Part shown: piece by piece, positions 46,300 to 55,410 of the stretch
Layout: every line of letters begins with the position of its first letter
Numbering within the stretch: position 1 is the first letter of the stretch
Assembly (NCBI RefSeq): GCF_014023275.1
Contig: NZ_CP054698.1
Location: forward strand, 7,153,001-7,217,000
Length of the DNA stretch: 64,000 nt
Direction: 5' to 3'
Origin: Nostoc edaphicum CCNP1411
GTDB taxonomy: Bacteria > Cyanobacteriota > Cyanobacteriia > Cyanobacteriales > Nostocaceae
Program-made: the position numbers and the translations under genes
Notes under the pieces: model-generated
Databases searched by the model: none
What the model saw: the letters and a program-made list of their open reading frames with translations, nothing else
What the model was told of the DNA's origin: nothing

Positions 46300-47847
46300 T
46301 TACCTAATCCTATGCAACAAGAATTTATCCATGCATCGTTCTGCTAAAGCTGCAATAGTTAACGAAGGATTAGCGCCTGCTGAACCTGGAATCATAGAAC
46401 CATCAACAATCAATAAATTACGATAACCATATACCTGACCGTAGGTATTGCAGACTTTCTCCATAACAGCACCACCAAGGGGGTGAGTTGTGCCATTTGA
46501 ATCGGGTGGTCCTGCAACAGTTGTATCATTGGCTTTGTCGAGCAATTGATATGTATACTGCAAAGCCTGAGAATTTTTTTGGTTGTTAGGTGAGTTGGTG
46601 GGCCAGAACAAATCAGCCGACTGGGTAGAAGCATTGTAAGTGAAATAGCCCTCCGGTTTAGCAATTGCCTGACCAAGGGAAGCAATGACACCATTCTGTA
46701 AATTAGGAAGAGGAGTTTGCTCGATAATCACCGGAGCAATAGGATTATCAAAGTGTTCAATTACTGATGTTGCTGGGCCGCCTTGTGAAGGATTAGTTGG
46801 ATATTTGTTGATGACAGCACTTAGTGCATCACCGTTAGTTCCCCAAAATTGTCCTACATACTTATTCAAGCGGCGTAATGTGCCATTAACCTTGGCACGT
46901 AGTAACAGTTCAGTAGTTCCAATCGAACCAGCTGCTAAAAATAGATAGCGACAAATCAAAGATTTTTGTCCAACTATCATGCCTTGCTCATTGATTTGAT
47001 TACAAACAATTCGGAAACGTCCGTTATTTAATTCCTCTATCCTAGTTACCACATGCAAAGATCGAATTTCGACGTGACCAGTGGCTTCTGCCATCTTTAA
47101 GTAATTTTTGTCTAAGCTATTTTTTGCACCACTGTTTGCCCCATAAATTAATACACCATTAATAGCAGAAGGAACTTTCTGACCTGTAATTTCCTGACGA
47201 ACGATATCCCAATTAACTGCCATGCTTTGCTTGCGGACTTTTAGACCAGCCTTAGCTCCCTGCTCCATGAAAATGCGACTTGCTAAATAGTAATCAGTTT
47301 GTAAAATGTCGTCTGGTATAGGAGCTGGGTTAAGAATGGAACGCACCCGTGGGTAATAAACCTTATCTAATTCTTCGTAGTTGATGCTACGTGGAAAGGC
47401 TTTATAGAATAATTCTCGATTTGGCTGATAGGTAACAGCACTATAGACAAGAGAACTACCTCCAACGCCTGCTCCTCGATAAGCAGTAATGCCATTGCCT
47501 ACCTTGACATCAAGGACACCAGTATAGATGTCAATGGGACTCTGATCAAAAAACAGTGTAGTTGGACTAAGCCAAGTAGTACGGCCATCTGGTTTCTCAA
47601 ATGTAGCGAAAGTATCGCCTGCATCAGTGATTGGCCATCTTCGCCCACGCTCTAGTACGATTGTTTCAATTTTTGCCTGACCTAGGCGTAATGATGCGAC
47701 TGCTCCACCAAAACCGCTCCCAATAACAATCGCCTCAACATATTCTTCACTATTAAAAGCAGAACCACGAATTGCAGATATACCTATGCTGGTGGTAGCT
47801 GCAAGACTTGCCTGAAGAAAATGACGACGTTTTATGAGCCGGGACAT
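46300..47847 (-). CDS. GMC-family (cholesterol-oxidase-like) oxidoreductase, TAT-exported
   Basis: From ATG 47847 (MSRLIKRRHFLQA), preceded by GTAGGAGATT, the protein has 515 residues; the longer frame to 47892 is less likely. It has a twin-arginine signal, the FAD-binding IVIGSGFGGAVASLRLG (around residue 40), GAGVGGSSLVYSAVTY, and the C-terminal GMC signature THPLGGAVMEKV ... VDGSMIPGSAGANPSLTIAALAER. Relatives oxidise sterols or other alcohols with FAD and release peroxide. Export to the periplasm is predicted. It could act with the UbiA protein, but no direct evidence exists. Confidence 0.85.
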   Translation of the reverse strand: MSRLIKRRHFLQASLAATTSIGISAIRGSAFNSEEYVEAIVIGSGFGGAVASLRLGQAKIETIVLERGRRWPITDAGDTFATFEKPDGRTTWLSPTTLFFDQSPIDIYTGVLDVKVGNGITAYRGAGVGGSSLVYSAVTYQPNRELFYKAFPRSINYEELDKVYYPRVRSILNPAPIPDDILQTDYYLASRIFMEQGAKAGLKVRKQSMAVNWDIVRQEITGQKVPSAINGVLIYGANSGAKNSLDKNYLKMAEATGHVEIRSLHVVTRIEELNNGRFRIVCNQINEQGMIVGQKSLICRYLFLAAGSIGTTELLLRAKVNGTLRRLNKYVGQFWGTNGDALSAVINKYPTNPSQGGPATSVIEHFDNPIAPVIIEQTPLPNLQNGVIASLGQAIAKPEGYFTYNASTQSADLFWPTNSPNNQKNSQALQYTYQLLDKANDTTVAGPPDSNGTTHPLGGAVMEKVCNTYGQVYGYRNLLIVDGSMIPGSAGANPSLTIAALAERCMDKFLLHRIR

Positions 47848-47976
47848 AATTAATCTCCTACATGAGCGGCTTTTGCCCAAATAAATACACACAAGTTAAC
47901 CAAAGAAAGCACAAGGAGGGAGAGCCAAATGTGTACTCAATCCATGTCTGCTCGGAACTAACAAGGATTTCATCAC

Positions 47977-48193
47977 TGGCTCACAATCGAATGGCACTAA
48001 GAAAAGATACAGCTCTTGTTCTGACTGGTTGACTGGTTCCCAGCCTGGAGGCTGGGAATCCATTCTGGGAGGCTCCGCCTCCAGTAGCTTGAATTGAGGC
48101 AGAAGCCCACTTTAAATACATTTCCAGCCTGGAAGCTGGGAACGAGACGACACAAGCTTTTGGGCTTTTCTTAGTGCCATTTGGCTCACAATC
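47977..48193. mobile_element. 193-bp MITE with 17-bp perfect terminal inverted repeats and 12-bp target duplication
   Basis: TGGCTCACAATC occurs as a direct repeat at 47977-47988 and 48182-48193. Just inside are perfect 17-bp inverted ends, AATGGCACTAAGAAAAG (47990-48006) and CTTTTCTTAGTGCCATT (48165-48181). The interior has no coding capacity but has TTCCCAGCC-TGGA-GGCTGGGAA (9-bp stem, near 48037-48058) and a second similar hairpin near 48121-48142. The structure is that of a non-autonomous transposable element. The long target duplication would suit an IS4-type transposase, which is not in the window. Confidence 0.85.
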
Positions 48194-48243
48194 TTTGATT
48201 TCACAAATATTTGCGATTGGTCATTAAAACAAGTGATAAGCAA

Positions 48244-48267
48244 GGGTGGTTTACTGCTTTACCACCC
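48244..48267 (-). terminator. Possible terminator after the RTX gene
   Basis: GGGTGGT-TTACTGCTT-ACCACCC forms a 7-bp stem 45 bases beyond the stop of the RTX gene. On the minus strand it is followed only by TTGCTT, so the U-run is poor. It may be a terminator or an end-protecting hairpin. Confidence 0.4.
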
Positions 48268-48311
48268 CTCCTTATATTCAGAACACAATCTATAATCTCA
48301 ATCCGCAGTAC

Positions 48312-50399
48312 CTAGACAAACAAGAACTGACCACTAGCTGCTAACTGTTGAGGCCCAACACCAGCAACTACAGCAATTAGGTCATTGTTAGAATAAATTC
48401 CGGCTCCTTGTGGTAAACCTGTCAAATCAGCAGGAACTGGGCCCAGTCCGATAATAATTTGGATGTCTTCAGGTAGTTGGATAAAATCCTCATTGAGATT
48501 GAAGTCAGTAATCAGAGCGTAGTCCTGATTACCTAGCTTGTCGTAATAAACTGCACTATCTTTACCTACAGTGAATTCACCAAGGAAAAAGATATCGCTA
48601 CCGCTACCGCCAGTCAAGATATCAATCTCAGGTTTGCCTAGTCCTAGTTCTGGCGGGAAGGGGTTAGAACCAAATAATCGGTCGTCACCGTCGCCACCAG
48701 AGAGAGTGTCACTGCCAAGATTACCAATGAGAACATCATTCCCAGACTCACCAAAGATTTTGTCGTCGCCACTGTCACCACCGAGTCGGTCGGCTCCATT
48801 ACCTCCATAGAGGATATCGTTGCCTGAACCAGCAAAAACTTTATCGTTACCAACATCACCATAGATGACATCTTCACCTGAACCACCAAGGACGTTATCA
48901 TCTCCATTGCCACCATAGATAGTGTCATTACCATCTTGAGCAGCGATGTCATCATTACCAGTTCCACCATCAATCAAATCATTACCACCGCCAGCAAAGA
49001 AAACATCATTGCCAGCACCACCCAAGAGAGTATCATTTCCCTCTACACCAAAGTCGAGGTCGCCATTGAGGTCAAAGTCGCCAAAAATTAGGTCGTTACC
49101 AGCACCTGCATCAACGAAGTCGTTTCCAGCCCCGGAGATAAAATCGTCATTGCCGGCTCCACCAAAGAGGCGGTCATCCCCATCAAGGGCAAATGTAGTG
49201 TTATTGCCGCCCAAGGTAAAAATTGTGTCATTGCCCGGAGTACCGATGAAACCTTCGGAAGCATCAGAGCCTGTGAAAATTCCTATCCCTGGTGTAGAGT
49301 TGGGAGTTGGATTGCCAAAGACAAAGCGACCACTAGATCCCAACTGTTGGGGTGTCACACCAGCAACTATGGCAATCAGGTCATTCACACCATTTCTATT
49401 GGCGTAGATAGCTGTTCCTTTGGGTAAACCAGCTGCTGTTGGTCCAAGTCCTATTATGGTTTGGAGACTTTCTGGTAGCTGAATGAAGTCCTCTTTAACA
49501 TTAAAATCAGTAATTAAAGCGTAATCTTGATTACCTAGTTGGTCGTAAAATACTTTAGTGTTTTGACCGATAGTGAATTCCCCAAGGAAGAAGATATCAC
49601 TACCGCTACCGCCGGTTAAGGTATCAATTTCGGGTAGGCCTAATCCTAATTCTGGGGGATAGGGGTTAGAGCCTACTATCCAATCGTTGCCCTTACCACC
49701 TGATACTAAGTCGTTGCCAACATTGCCAATCAGTAGGTCGTTTCCAGCCTCACCGTAGAGTGTGTCGTTGCCAGTATCACCGCCGAGTCGGTCGTTACCG
49801 TCACCACCATAGAATAGATCATCGCCTGGGCCAGCAAGACCCCGGTCGTCTCCAGCCCCACCACGAATCGTGTCGTTGCCTAAACCACCAGTCAATAAAT
49901 CGTCACCAGCATCGCCATTGATGACATCATTGCCATCTTGACCAGCAATGTTGTCAGCTCCGGTTCCACCATTTAAGATATCGTTGCCACCGCCACCCAA
50001 GAACACATCATCCCCAGCACCACCATTGAGGGTGTCATTTCCTTCCTGACCAAAGTCGAGGTCTCCATTGGAGTCAAAGTCACCAAAAATTAGGTCATTT
50101 CCATCACCTGCGTTTACAAAGTCATCTCCAGCACCAGCGACTAAAACATCATTCCCAATACCACTTAATAGACGGTCATTGCCACCAAGACCGAATAAAA
50201 CATTATTGCTAGTTAACGCTTCTGTGTTTATTTTGTCATTACCTGGAGTGCCGATAAAAGCCTCACCAGTTGGTGCATAAATTGGATTTGGAGTAGCAAT
50301 GAAAATTGTGCCATTAGATGTTACTTTGCCAGTGTAAGGGTTTGTAGATATGGAAGTTTCATCTAGTAGTTGTGGGATTACTGTTTTAGGTTTCGCCAT
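48312..50399 (-). CDS. RTX (hemolysin-type Ca-binding) protein made of two similar halves
   Basis: The 695-residue protein is made of two similar modules. Each has the start [10 protein letters not shown] or [10 protein letters not shown], then about 15 nonapeptide GGxGxDxLx repeats, then a C-terminal block containing [20 protein letters not shown] (first half) or [20 protein letters not shown] (second half) and later [16 protein letters not shown] and [16 protein letters not shown]. The halves join near residue 370. RTX repeats fold as calcium-bound beta-rolls. No signal peptide is seen, so export by a type I system with a C-terminal signal is likely; its genes are not in the window. The function is unknown. 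Confidence 0.88.
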   Translation of the reverse strand: MAKPKTVIPQLLDETSISTNPYTGKVTSNGTIFIATPNPIYAPTGEAFIGTPGNDKINTEALTSNNVLFGLGGNDRLLSGIGNDVLVAGAGDDFVNAGDGNDLIFGDFDSNGDLDFGQEGNDTLNGGAGDDVFLGGGGNDILNGGTGADNIAGQDGNDVINGDAGDDLLTGGLGNDTIRGGAGDDRGLAGPGDDLFYGGDGNDRLGGDTGNDTLYGEAGNDLLIGNVGNDLVSGGKGNDWIVGSNPYPPELGLGLPEIDTLTGGSGSDIFFLGEFTIGQNTKVFYDQLGNQDYALITDFNVKEDFIQLPESLQTIIGLGPTAAGLPKGTAIYANRNGVNDLIAIVAGVTPQQLGSSGRFVFGNPTPNSTPGIGIFTGSDASEGFIGTPGNDTIFTLGGNNTTFALDGDDRLFGGAGNDDFISGAGNDFVDAGAGNDLIFGDFDLNGDLDFGVEGNDTLLGGAGNDVFFAGGGNDLIDGGTGNDDIAAQDGNDTIYGGNGDDNVLGGSGEDVIYGDVGNDKVFAGSGNDILYGGNGADRLGGDSGDDKIFGESGNDVLIGNLGSDTLSGGDGDDRLFGSNPFPPELGLGKPEIDILTGGSGSDIFFLGEFTVGKDSAVYYDKLGNQDYALITDFNLNEDFIQLPEDIQIIIGLGPVPADLTGLPQGAGIYSNNDLIAVVAGVGPQQLAASGQFLFV

Positions 50400-50874
50400 A
50401 TTTTTTACTTCTTTGTTTGTGGGATATCAATGACCAGCATATTCCCATGCTGTTGGAGCGAGTTTCTTCTACCAAAGAGTTTCAGGTTTGAAATTATTCA
50501 ATTTGATACATTCATTGTGAATGTTATATATCTATGTCACCTAAATCTTTGTAGAGCCTTTAATGCTCTTTTCAAACCACCTAATAATTAATATCTGCGG
50601 TTTTTAAACAATTTCGGGAGTGGTCTGCTGGCTTGTTTAGAATCATACAATGCTTTAAGTTTTTTGTAAATTAAGAAAGATTTAACATTAGGTACATTTT
50701 GGGTTTATTTTTTGCGAAATTAAGGAGAGCTTAAGATTAGGTGAATTCATCAAAATTGTCAGAGTAATAGTGTGAATTTAGAATCACTTTCAAGAGCAAT
50801 TTTGGGGCAAATATACAAGATATTTGTATTGCCCTTTAAAAAAAACTTTTAAATTTAATGCTTGTGACTTTTGT
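50400..50874. other. Intergenic region between RTX and DUF1702 genes
   Basis: This contains two copies of a similar short block: AAATTAAGAAAGATTTAACATTAGGTACA (near 50668) and GAAATTAAGGAGAGCTTAAGATTAGGTGAA (near 50717). They lie about 50 bases apart, with matching AAATTAAG..AG..TTAA.ATTAGGT letters. They are a possible tandem repeat or regulatory pair in the RTX upstream region. No gene is recognised. Confidence 0.5.
50668..50747. promoter_or_regulatory. Pair of similar 29-bp blocks upstream of the RTX gene
   Basis: The shared pattern AAATTAAGnnAGnnTTAAnATTAGGTnnA appears twice, about 50 bases apart, within the RTX gene's upstream region. Direct repeats at this spacing (about five helical turns) often bind regulators. 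No known factor matches. Confidence 0.35.
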
Positions 50875-51810
50875 TTATACAAGCAGATATTCTCGGTAGT
50901 GTTGCCAGATTTGTTGGTCTGGTTCTGCACTATTGTTTGGTAAGCTTTTTAGAGGAGTGTCTTTAATTTCAATTGCTGCTTCAGCTGCCATGCTGCACAA
51001 TATTTCACTCACTAATTCCGTGTAGCCAGCTTGGTTACCAAGCAATTTACGGAATTTGGCGGCGCAAGTAGCTCCTTTAGCCAACTCAGACACACGATCG
51101 CCAGCTACTTTTCCTAAAGCTTCTATAGTTGAGCGTTCTGCACCACCAACCGAAGCACAAACGTAACCAATACCTCCCCAAAGGTCTGTCTGTCTTGTGG
51201 CGGGAAAAGCGTCTATAGTCGTCGCAATTCGGTTAACATCAGCACAATCTACTAACCAGATGCTGCGACCTAAACCTTGGTCAAAGACGCGGCCCAGATA
51301 ACCAGAAAGTTGCACAGGAATAGCTTGACCGTCTATGTAGTCTTGCCAGTAATAAATACCATGATTGAAACCATAACCATCAACTACTGGCCAACATCCT
51401 ACGGGATGCTGTTGATTTAAATATGGCTCAATAGGCAGTTTACACCGAACTAGTCCCAAACCTACTCCCAGATAAACCATAGTCTGATAAGCTGCTGTGG
51501 TTCCTTCGAGAAAAGCCTGGACTCGATTCTGCTTCTGGGGTTTGAGTGCATCTAGTTCAGCAAGACCTATACCTACACCTTCTAAGGCAAATCCTAGCAA
51601 CTCAGAGTCAATTGCATTTAGCTTGGCGACGATCGCCTTTGGTTCTTCATCTGCGATCGCTGCATGGTATCCTTGCCACATACCTTCAGCAGTATGTCCA
51701 AATCGTTGTGGCACTTTCGGATCTCTCACCATTACCTTACGTCCAGCCAAATTAGCTTTCATCTGTGCCCTAGCTTGTTCGGCGCTGATTTGCCAAGCTT
51801 GTTGTATCAT
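50875..51810 (-). CDS. DUF1702 (UnbL-like) protein, copy 3
   Basis: This 311-residue DUF1702 protein is the last of three tandem copies and the most diverged. Shared features are GYHAAIADE, LNAIDSELLGFALEGVGIGLAELD (about residues 65-88), YLGVGLGLVRCKLPIEPYL, WPVVDGYGFNHGIYYWQDYI and VFDQGLGRSIWLVDCADVNRIA, then GGIGYVCASVGGAERSTIEALG. No catalytic residues or known fold can be named. DUF1702 is the Pfam family of unbL, found next to the enediyne polyketide synthase gene. It lies 75 bases after copy 2. The function is unknown; a PKS accessory role is inferred from context. Confidence 0.85.
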   Translation of the reverse strand: MIQQAWQISAEQARAQMKANLAGRKVMVRDPKVPQRFGHTAEGMWQGYHAAIADEEPKAIVAKLNAIDSELLGFALEGVGIGLAELDALKPQKQNRVQAFLEGTTAAYQTMVYLGVGLGLVRCKLPIEPYLNQQHPVGCWPVVDGYGFNHGIYYWQDYIDGQAIPVQLSGYLGRVFDQGLGRSIWLVDCADVNRIATTIDAFPATRQTDLWGGIGYVCASVGGAERSTIEALGKVAGDRVSELAKGATCAAKFRKLLGNQAGYTELVSEILCSMAAEAAIEIKDTPLKSLPNNSAEPDQQIWQHYREYLLV

Positions 51811-51885
51811 CTTGATTCTCCTTGTTGAGCAATAGTTTCTTGGGAGAGCATTTCGGAAAACTTGAGCGATGTGTATAATTTTGTA

Positions 51886-52809
51886 CTAAACTGCTAGGGT
51901 CGTTCTAACTGGATGAAAAACACGCGCTCGGTAATGTTGCCAGGTCTGAGATTCAAGTGCTTCACCATTGGCCGCTAAACTCTCAACTACAGCATCAACA
52001 CCCATTTTCCACAACACCTGACAAGCTAATTCTGTGTAAACTGAGTGATTACCAAGAGATTGACGGGATTTGGCAGCGTAAGCTGTTCCTTGGGCTAATT
52101 GATATCGATAAACACCTGCTGTATTTGTTAGGGCTTCTATGGTTGCACGTTCTGCACCACCAGCGTAAGCACAGGCATAACCTACACCACCCCACAAGTC
52201 TTGCCGTCTATTTGGTGCAAAGGTATCAATGGTACGTGCGATGTGATTAACATCGCCACCACCGATAAACCAAATACTGCGACCCAAACCTTGGTCAAAA
52301 ACACTGCGAGTATAACCAGAAATTTGTTCCGAGATGACTTGATTATCAAGTGAGTCTTGCCAATGGAACATACCTTGATAGTAGCCATAGCCATCGACCG
52401 CTAACCAACTTCTAGCAAAGTTGAGTTTTTCTAAATGCGGCTTGATAGGCAGTCCAGCACGAGCCAACATCAAACCCAAACCCACATAAACCCAGTTATG
52501 ATAAGCTGCACCATCACCTGCAACAAAAGTTGCCATGCGATTTTCGCTGCTGGGTGTGAGTAAGTCGCGTTGCGCTAGACCCATGCCTACGCCTTCATAA
52601 GCAAATCCTCGCAACTCTTCATCGATTTCATTCATTTTAGGAGCGATCGCTCCTAAATCTTCACTAGCGATCGCTACATGATATCCTTGTAAAACTGTAC
52701 TACCAATCTTGCTTAACCGTTCTTGCACTCCGGTATCGCTGTTTTGAATTCCTCGTTGGCCCCAAGTATCAGCCATTAAGGTGTTGGCCTCATTTGCTTT
52801 AATTTGCAT
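51886..52809 (-). CDS. DUF1702 (UnbL-like) protein, copy 2
   Basis: This 307-residue protein is very similar to copy 1 (long identical stretches such as IDEELRGFAYEGVGMGLAQRD, SGYTRSVFDQGLGRSIW and GGVGYACAYAGGAERA-like). The two are the product of a recent tandem duplication. The N-terminal 40 residues are the least conserved. No signal peptide or membrane helix is present. The conserved DGYGYYQGMFHWQDSL and GDGAAYHNWVYVGLGLMLAR motifs are the best family landmarks. It is located 31 bases after copy 1 and 75 before copy 3, on the same strand, so all three are probably co-transcribed. Confidence 0.85.
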   Translation of the reverse strand: MQIKANEANTLMADTWGQRGIQNSDTGVQERLSKIGSTVLQGYHVAIASEDLGAIAPKMNEIDEELRGFAYEGVGMGLAQRDLLTPSSENRMATFVAGDGAAYHNWVYVGLGLMLARAGLPIKPHLEKLNFARSWLAVDGYGYYQGMFHWQDSLDNQVISEQISGYTRSVFDQGLGRSIWFIGGGDVNHIARTIDTFAPNRRQDLWGGVGYACAYAGGAERATIEALTNTAGVYRYQLAQGTAYAAKSRQSLGNHSVYTELACQVLWKMGVDAVVESLAANGEALESQTWQHYRARVFHPVRTTLAV

Positions 52810-52840
52810 TATCTAAATTATCCTTGTGAAGCAATAAATA

Positions 52841-53785
52841 CTAAGCTGCTAAGGTTGCTCTAACTGGATGAGGTATCCGTGCCCGGTAATGCTGCCATAA
52901 GCGAGATTCTGGAGTTTCGCCATTAGTGGCTAAATTGTCAGCTACTGCATCAGCACTCACTCCCCACAACACCTGACAAGCCAATTCTGTATAGACTGAC
53001 TGGTTGCCAAGACATTGACGAGACTTAGCAGCGTAAGCAGTACCCTGCGCTAAATGCAAGCGATAAGCACCTGCTGTATTTCCTAAGGCTTCTATGGTTG
53101 TACGTTTTGCACCACCAGCGTAAGCACAGGCATAACCTACACCACCCCACAAGTCTTCTCGCCTATCGAGTGAAAAGGCATCAATGGTGCGTGCGATGCG
53201 ATTGACATCGCCACCATCGACAAACCAAATACTGCGACCTAAACCTTGGTCAAAGACACTGCGGGTATAACCAGAAATTGGTTGCGAGATGACTTGATGA
53301 TTGAGTGAGTCTCGCCAGTAGAACATACCTTGATAGTAGCCGTAGCCATCGACTAATAACCAACCCTTAGCGTTATCAAGTCTTTGCAAATGCGGTTCGA
53401 TAGGTCGCCCAACTCTGGCTAACATCAAACCCAAACCGACATAAACCATGTTTGCATAAGCTGCACCATCACCTGCAACAAACGTGGCTATGCGATTTTG
53501 GCTAGTGGGTGTGAGAAAATCGCGTTGTGCGAGTCCCATACCGACACCTTCGTAAGCAAATCCCCGCAACTCCTCATCGATTTCATTTAACTTGGGGGCG
53601 ATCGCTTCTAATTCATCAGTAACAGCTGTATGGTATCCTTTCATTAACGAACGACCAACCTGTTCTAATCGTTTCTGTATACCAGCATCACTTTCTTGCA
53701 CATCGCGTTCAGCCCAAGTAGCGATCAAATCTGTCGGTAGTGTCGCTTTATTCAAACTTGATTGCCAAGCGTCTTGAATCATCAT
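52841..53785 (-). CDS. DUF1702 (UnbL-like) protein, copy 1
   Basis: This is the first of three DUF1702 copies (314 residues), 12 bases after the carotenoid-oxygenase-like gene, which implies co-transcription. Family landmarks are IDEELRGFAYEGVGMGLAQRD (about residues 68-88), MVYVGLGLMLARVGRPIEPHL, DGYGYYQGMFYWRDSL, and SGYTRSVFDQGLGRSIWFVD followed by GGVGYACAYAGGAKRTTIEAL. It differs from copy 2 mainly in the ends. In enediyne clusters a single UnbL is normal, so three copies are unusual. The biochemical function of the family is not known. Confidence 0.85.
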   Translation of the reverse strand: MMIQDAWQSSLNKATLPTDLIATWAERDVQESDAGIQKRLEQVGRSLMKGYHTAVTDELEAIAPKLNEIDEELRGFAYEGVGMGLAQRDFLTPTSQNRIATFVAGDGAAYANMVYVGLGLMLARVGRPIEPHLQRLDNAKGWLLVDGYGYYQGMFYWRDSLNHQVISQPISGYTRSVFDQGLGRSIWFVDGGDVNRIARTIDAFSLDRREDLWGGVGYACAYAGGAKRTTIEALGNTAGAYRLHLAQGTAYAAKSRQCLGNQSVYTELACQVLWGVSADAVADNLATNGETPESRLWQHYRARIPHPVRATLAA

Positions 53786-53797
53786 CTTTCTCCTGAT

Positions 53798-55231
53798 TTA
53801 AAAAGCTGGATGCATTGATTTTTCTGGAATCCAAGTTCCGTGGAAACCGTAAGGAACTCGCTGGGGTAGAAGAATGCGGGCTACAGGTTTATCTGCGATG
53901 TCTTGGGCATTCACCACTACTAGTTCTGAAGTTTTTGTAGCTGTGTCGTAGACGAAAGTTAACAACCAACCATCATCCTCTTGAGTCGCGTTGGAACGGG
54001 GGACAAATATTGCCTCTCCTCCATAGCGACCAGTCCCCCACTCATGGACTTGAGAATAACCATTGGCAAAGTCATACTTAATGAGTGCATCTAAAGTAAA
54101 TACAGGTAGCAGTTCTGGCACCATTCTGGCTGTATAGCCGTATCGATTCCGTCTTCCGACAAATTGCTGATTTAAACTAGGAAATTCTGAAGCTAAATCA
54201 TCAATTGTTCCTTCTTGGACTGCACCTGTGCGGATATTGAATCGCCAGCCATATAACTGCGGTTTATTAATCTGATTGTGACGTAAGTTTGTTTTGGTCG
54301 GTATGTTCAGCAGTTGAGCATCATCTGTGCGACAGCCAATGATAACGACTTCCTCTTCTGTTTCATAGGCGTTGAGAATATGTAAAACATAACAGGTAGA
54401 AACTTCAAACCAGCGGATGTTTCTGCCATCGCTATGACGGGAAATAATACCAAAACGGCTGGGCAGATTTGGTTCAAACATATAAGCTGGTTCTCTGCGT
54501 TGTAGCCTTTCTAAACTAAATGTCAGGGGCAAATCCATGAATATTGTGTAATTTGCAGTGATGGCAAAGTCATGCATCATCACCCCTGTAGGCAAATCAA
54601 TCGGAACTGTTCTTAGTAACTCTCCCTCAGATGAAACCACGCTGTACTTTAAATAAGGTGGCTCTAATAAAGAATATCCAAAAAACATCATTTCCCCAGT
54701 TACAAAATCAACTTTGGGGTGAGCAGTGAAGGGAGAATTTAGTTGATTTCCATAAGTGAATGGCCCGATTGTTATCAAGTCAGGTATGGTAATTTCGTAT
54801 GGTTCGGCTCCTTCCCAAAGTGCCAATAATTGACCTGCGTGCCACACTATGCCAGTGTTAGCAGTGTTCTTGAACGGACTGAAAAGATTATTGGGAGGGT
54901 TGTGAAGTTGTGGCGATTCCATCAGACTTGTCCAGACGGCTCGACCTACTTTCTGTTCCAGTTTAAATCCCCGTGTCTGGACATAGCGGTTGCGGTAAGT
55001 GGCTTTGCCATTATTAATCTCCACCCCGTGCAACATTCCATCTCCATCAATCCACTTGTAATCACCTTTGGGAGAAAACTGGGGATTAGGACCATTGCGG
55101 ACAAATATTCCTGATAAATCAGTTGGTAATTCTCCAATTACTAAGAGGTCATCTGCTGTGATTTCTGTTTGTATTGGAGAAAAGTTACCTGTAAGATAGG
55201 GACTAATTTCTTTTGCGACGATCATAGTCAA
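53798..55231 (-). CDS. Carotenoid-oxygenase (RPE65/CCD) family protein
   Basis: This 477-residue beta-propeller-type oxygenase keeps the four iron-binding His sites: NTGIVWHAGQ (about 131), FTAHPKVD (about 174), VMMHDFAIT (about 222) and YGFHGTWIP (about 467). Family members cleave a C=C bond of carotenoids, apocarotenoids or stilbenes with O2, giving aldehydes. The start region GNFSPIQTEI ... GELPTDLSGIFVRNGPNP is typical. It lies between the ALDH gene and the DUF1702 genes on one strand. An aldehyde product would be a natural substrate for the neighbouring dehydrogenase; this is inference. Confidence 0.92.
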   Translation of the reverse strand: MTMIVAKEISPYLTGNFSPIQTEITADDLLVIGELPTDLSGIFVRNGPNPQFSPKGDYKWIDGDGMLHGVEINNGKATYRNRYVQTRGFKLEQKVGRAVWTSLMESPQLHNPPNNLFSPFKNTANTGIVWHAGQLLALWEGAEPYEITIPDLITIGPFTYGNQLNSPFTAHPKVDFVTGEMMFFGYSLLEPPYLKYSVVSSEGELLRTVPIDLPTGVMMHDFAITANYTIFMDLPLTFSLERLQRREPAYMFEPNLPSRFGIISRHSDGRNIRWFEVSTCYVLHILNAYETEEEVVIIGCRTDDAQLLNIPTKTNLRHNQINKPQLYGWRFNIRTGAVQEGTIDDLASEFPSLNQQFVGRRNRYGYTARMVPELLPVFTLDALIKYDFANGYSQVHEWGTGRYGGEAIFVPRSNATQEDDGWLLTFVYDTATKTSELVVVNAQDIADKPVARILLPQRVPYGFHGTWIPEKSMHPAF

Positions 55232-55410
55232 GACTACTTGATTACTAGATTAGGAATTCACAATCACTTATTTGAGAATATTATTACTTAGGGACTTCCA
55301 AGAAATAAATTATCCAATTTCACCGAATCAAAACGATTTTCTTTCCCCCTGCTCCCTCCTCCCTGCCCCCTGCCTCTATAGCGATGGTATATTTTTTATT
55401 TAGAAGTCCC

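Larger units (their letters stand above)
47848..48311. other. Intergenic region with a MITE and a hairpin
   Basis: The spacer between the RTX and GMC genes holds the non-autonomous element at 47977-48193 and a 7-bp hairpin at 48244-48267. Nothing else was recognised. Confidence 0.6.

Noticed and set aside
46208..46426. 72-codon plus-strand frame overlapping the GMC oxidoreductase end
   Set aside because: Most of it is antisense to the conserved C-terminal GMC signature and the rest lies in AT-rich spacer.
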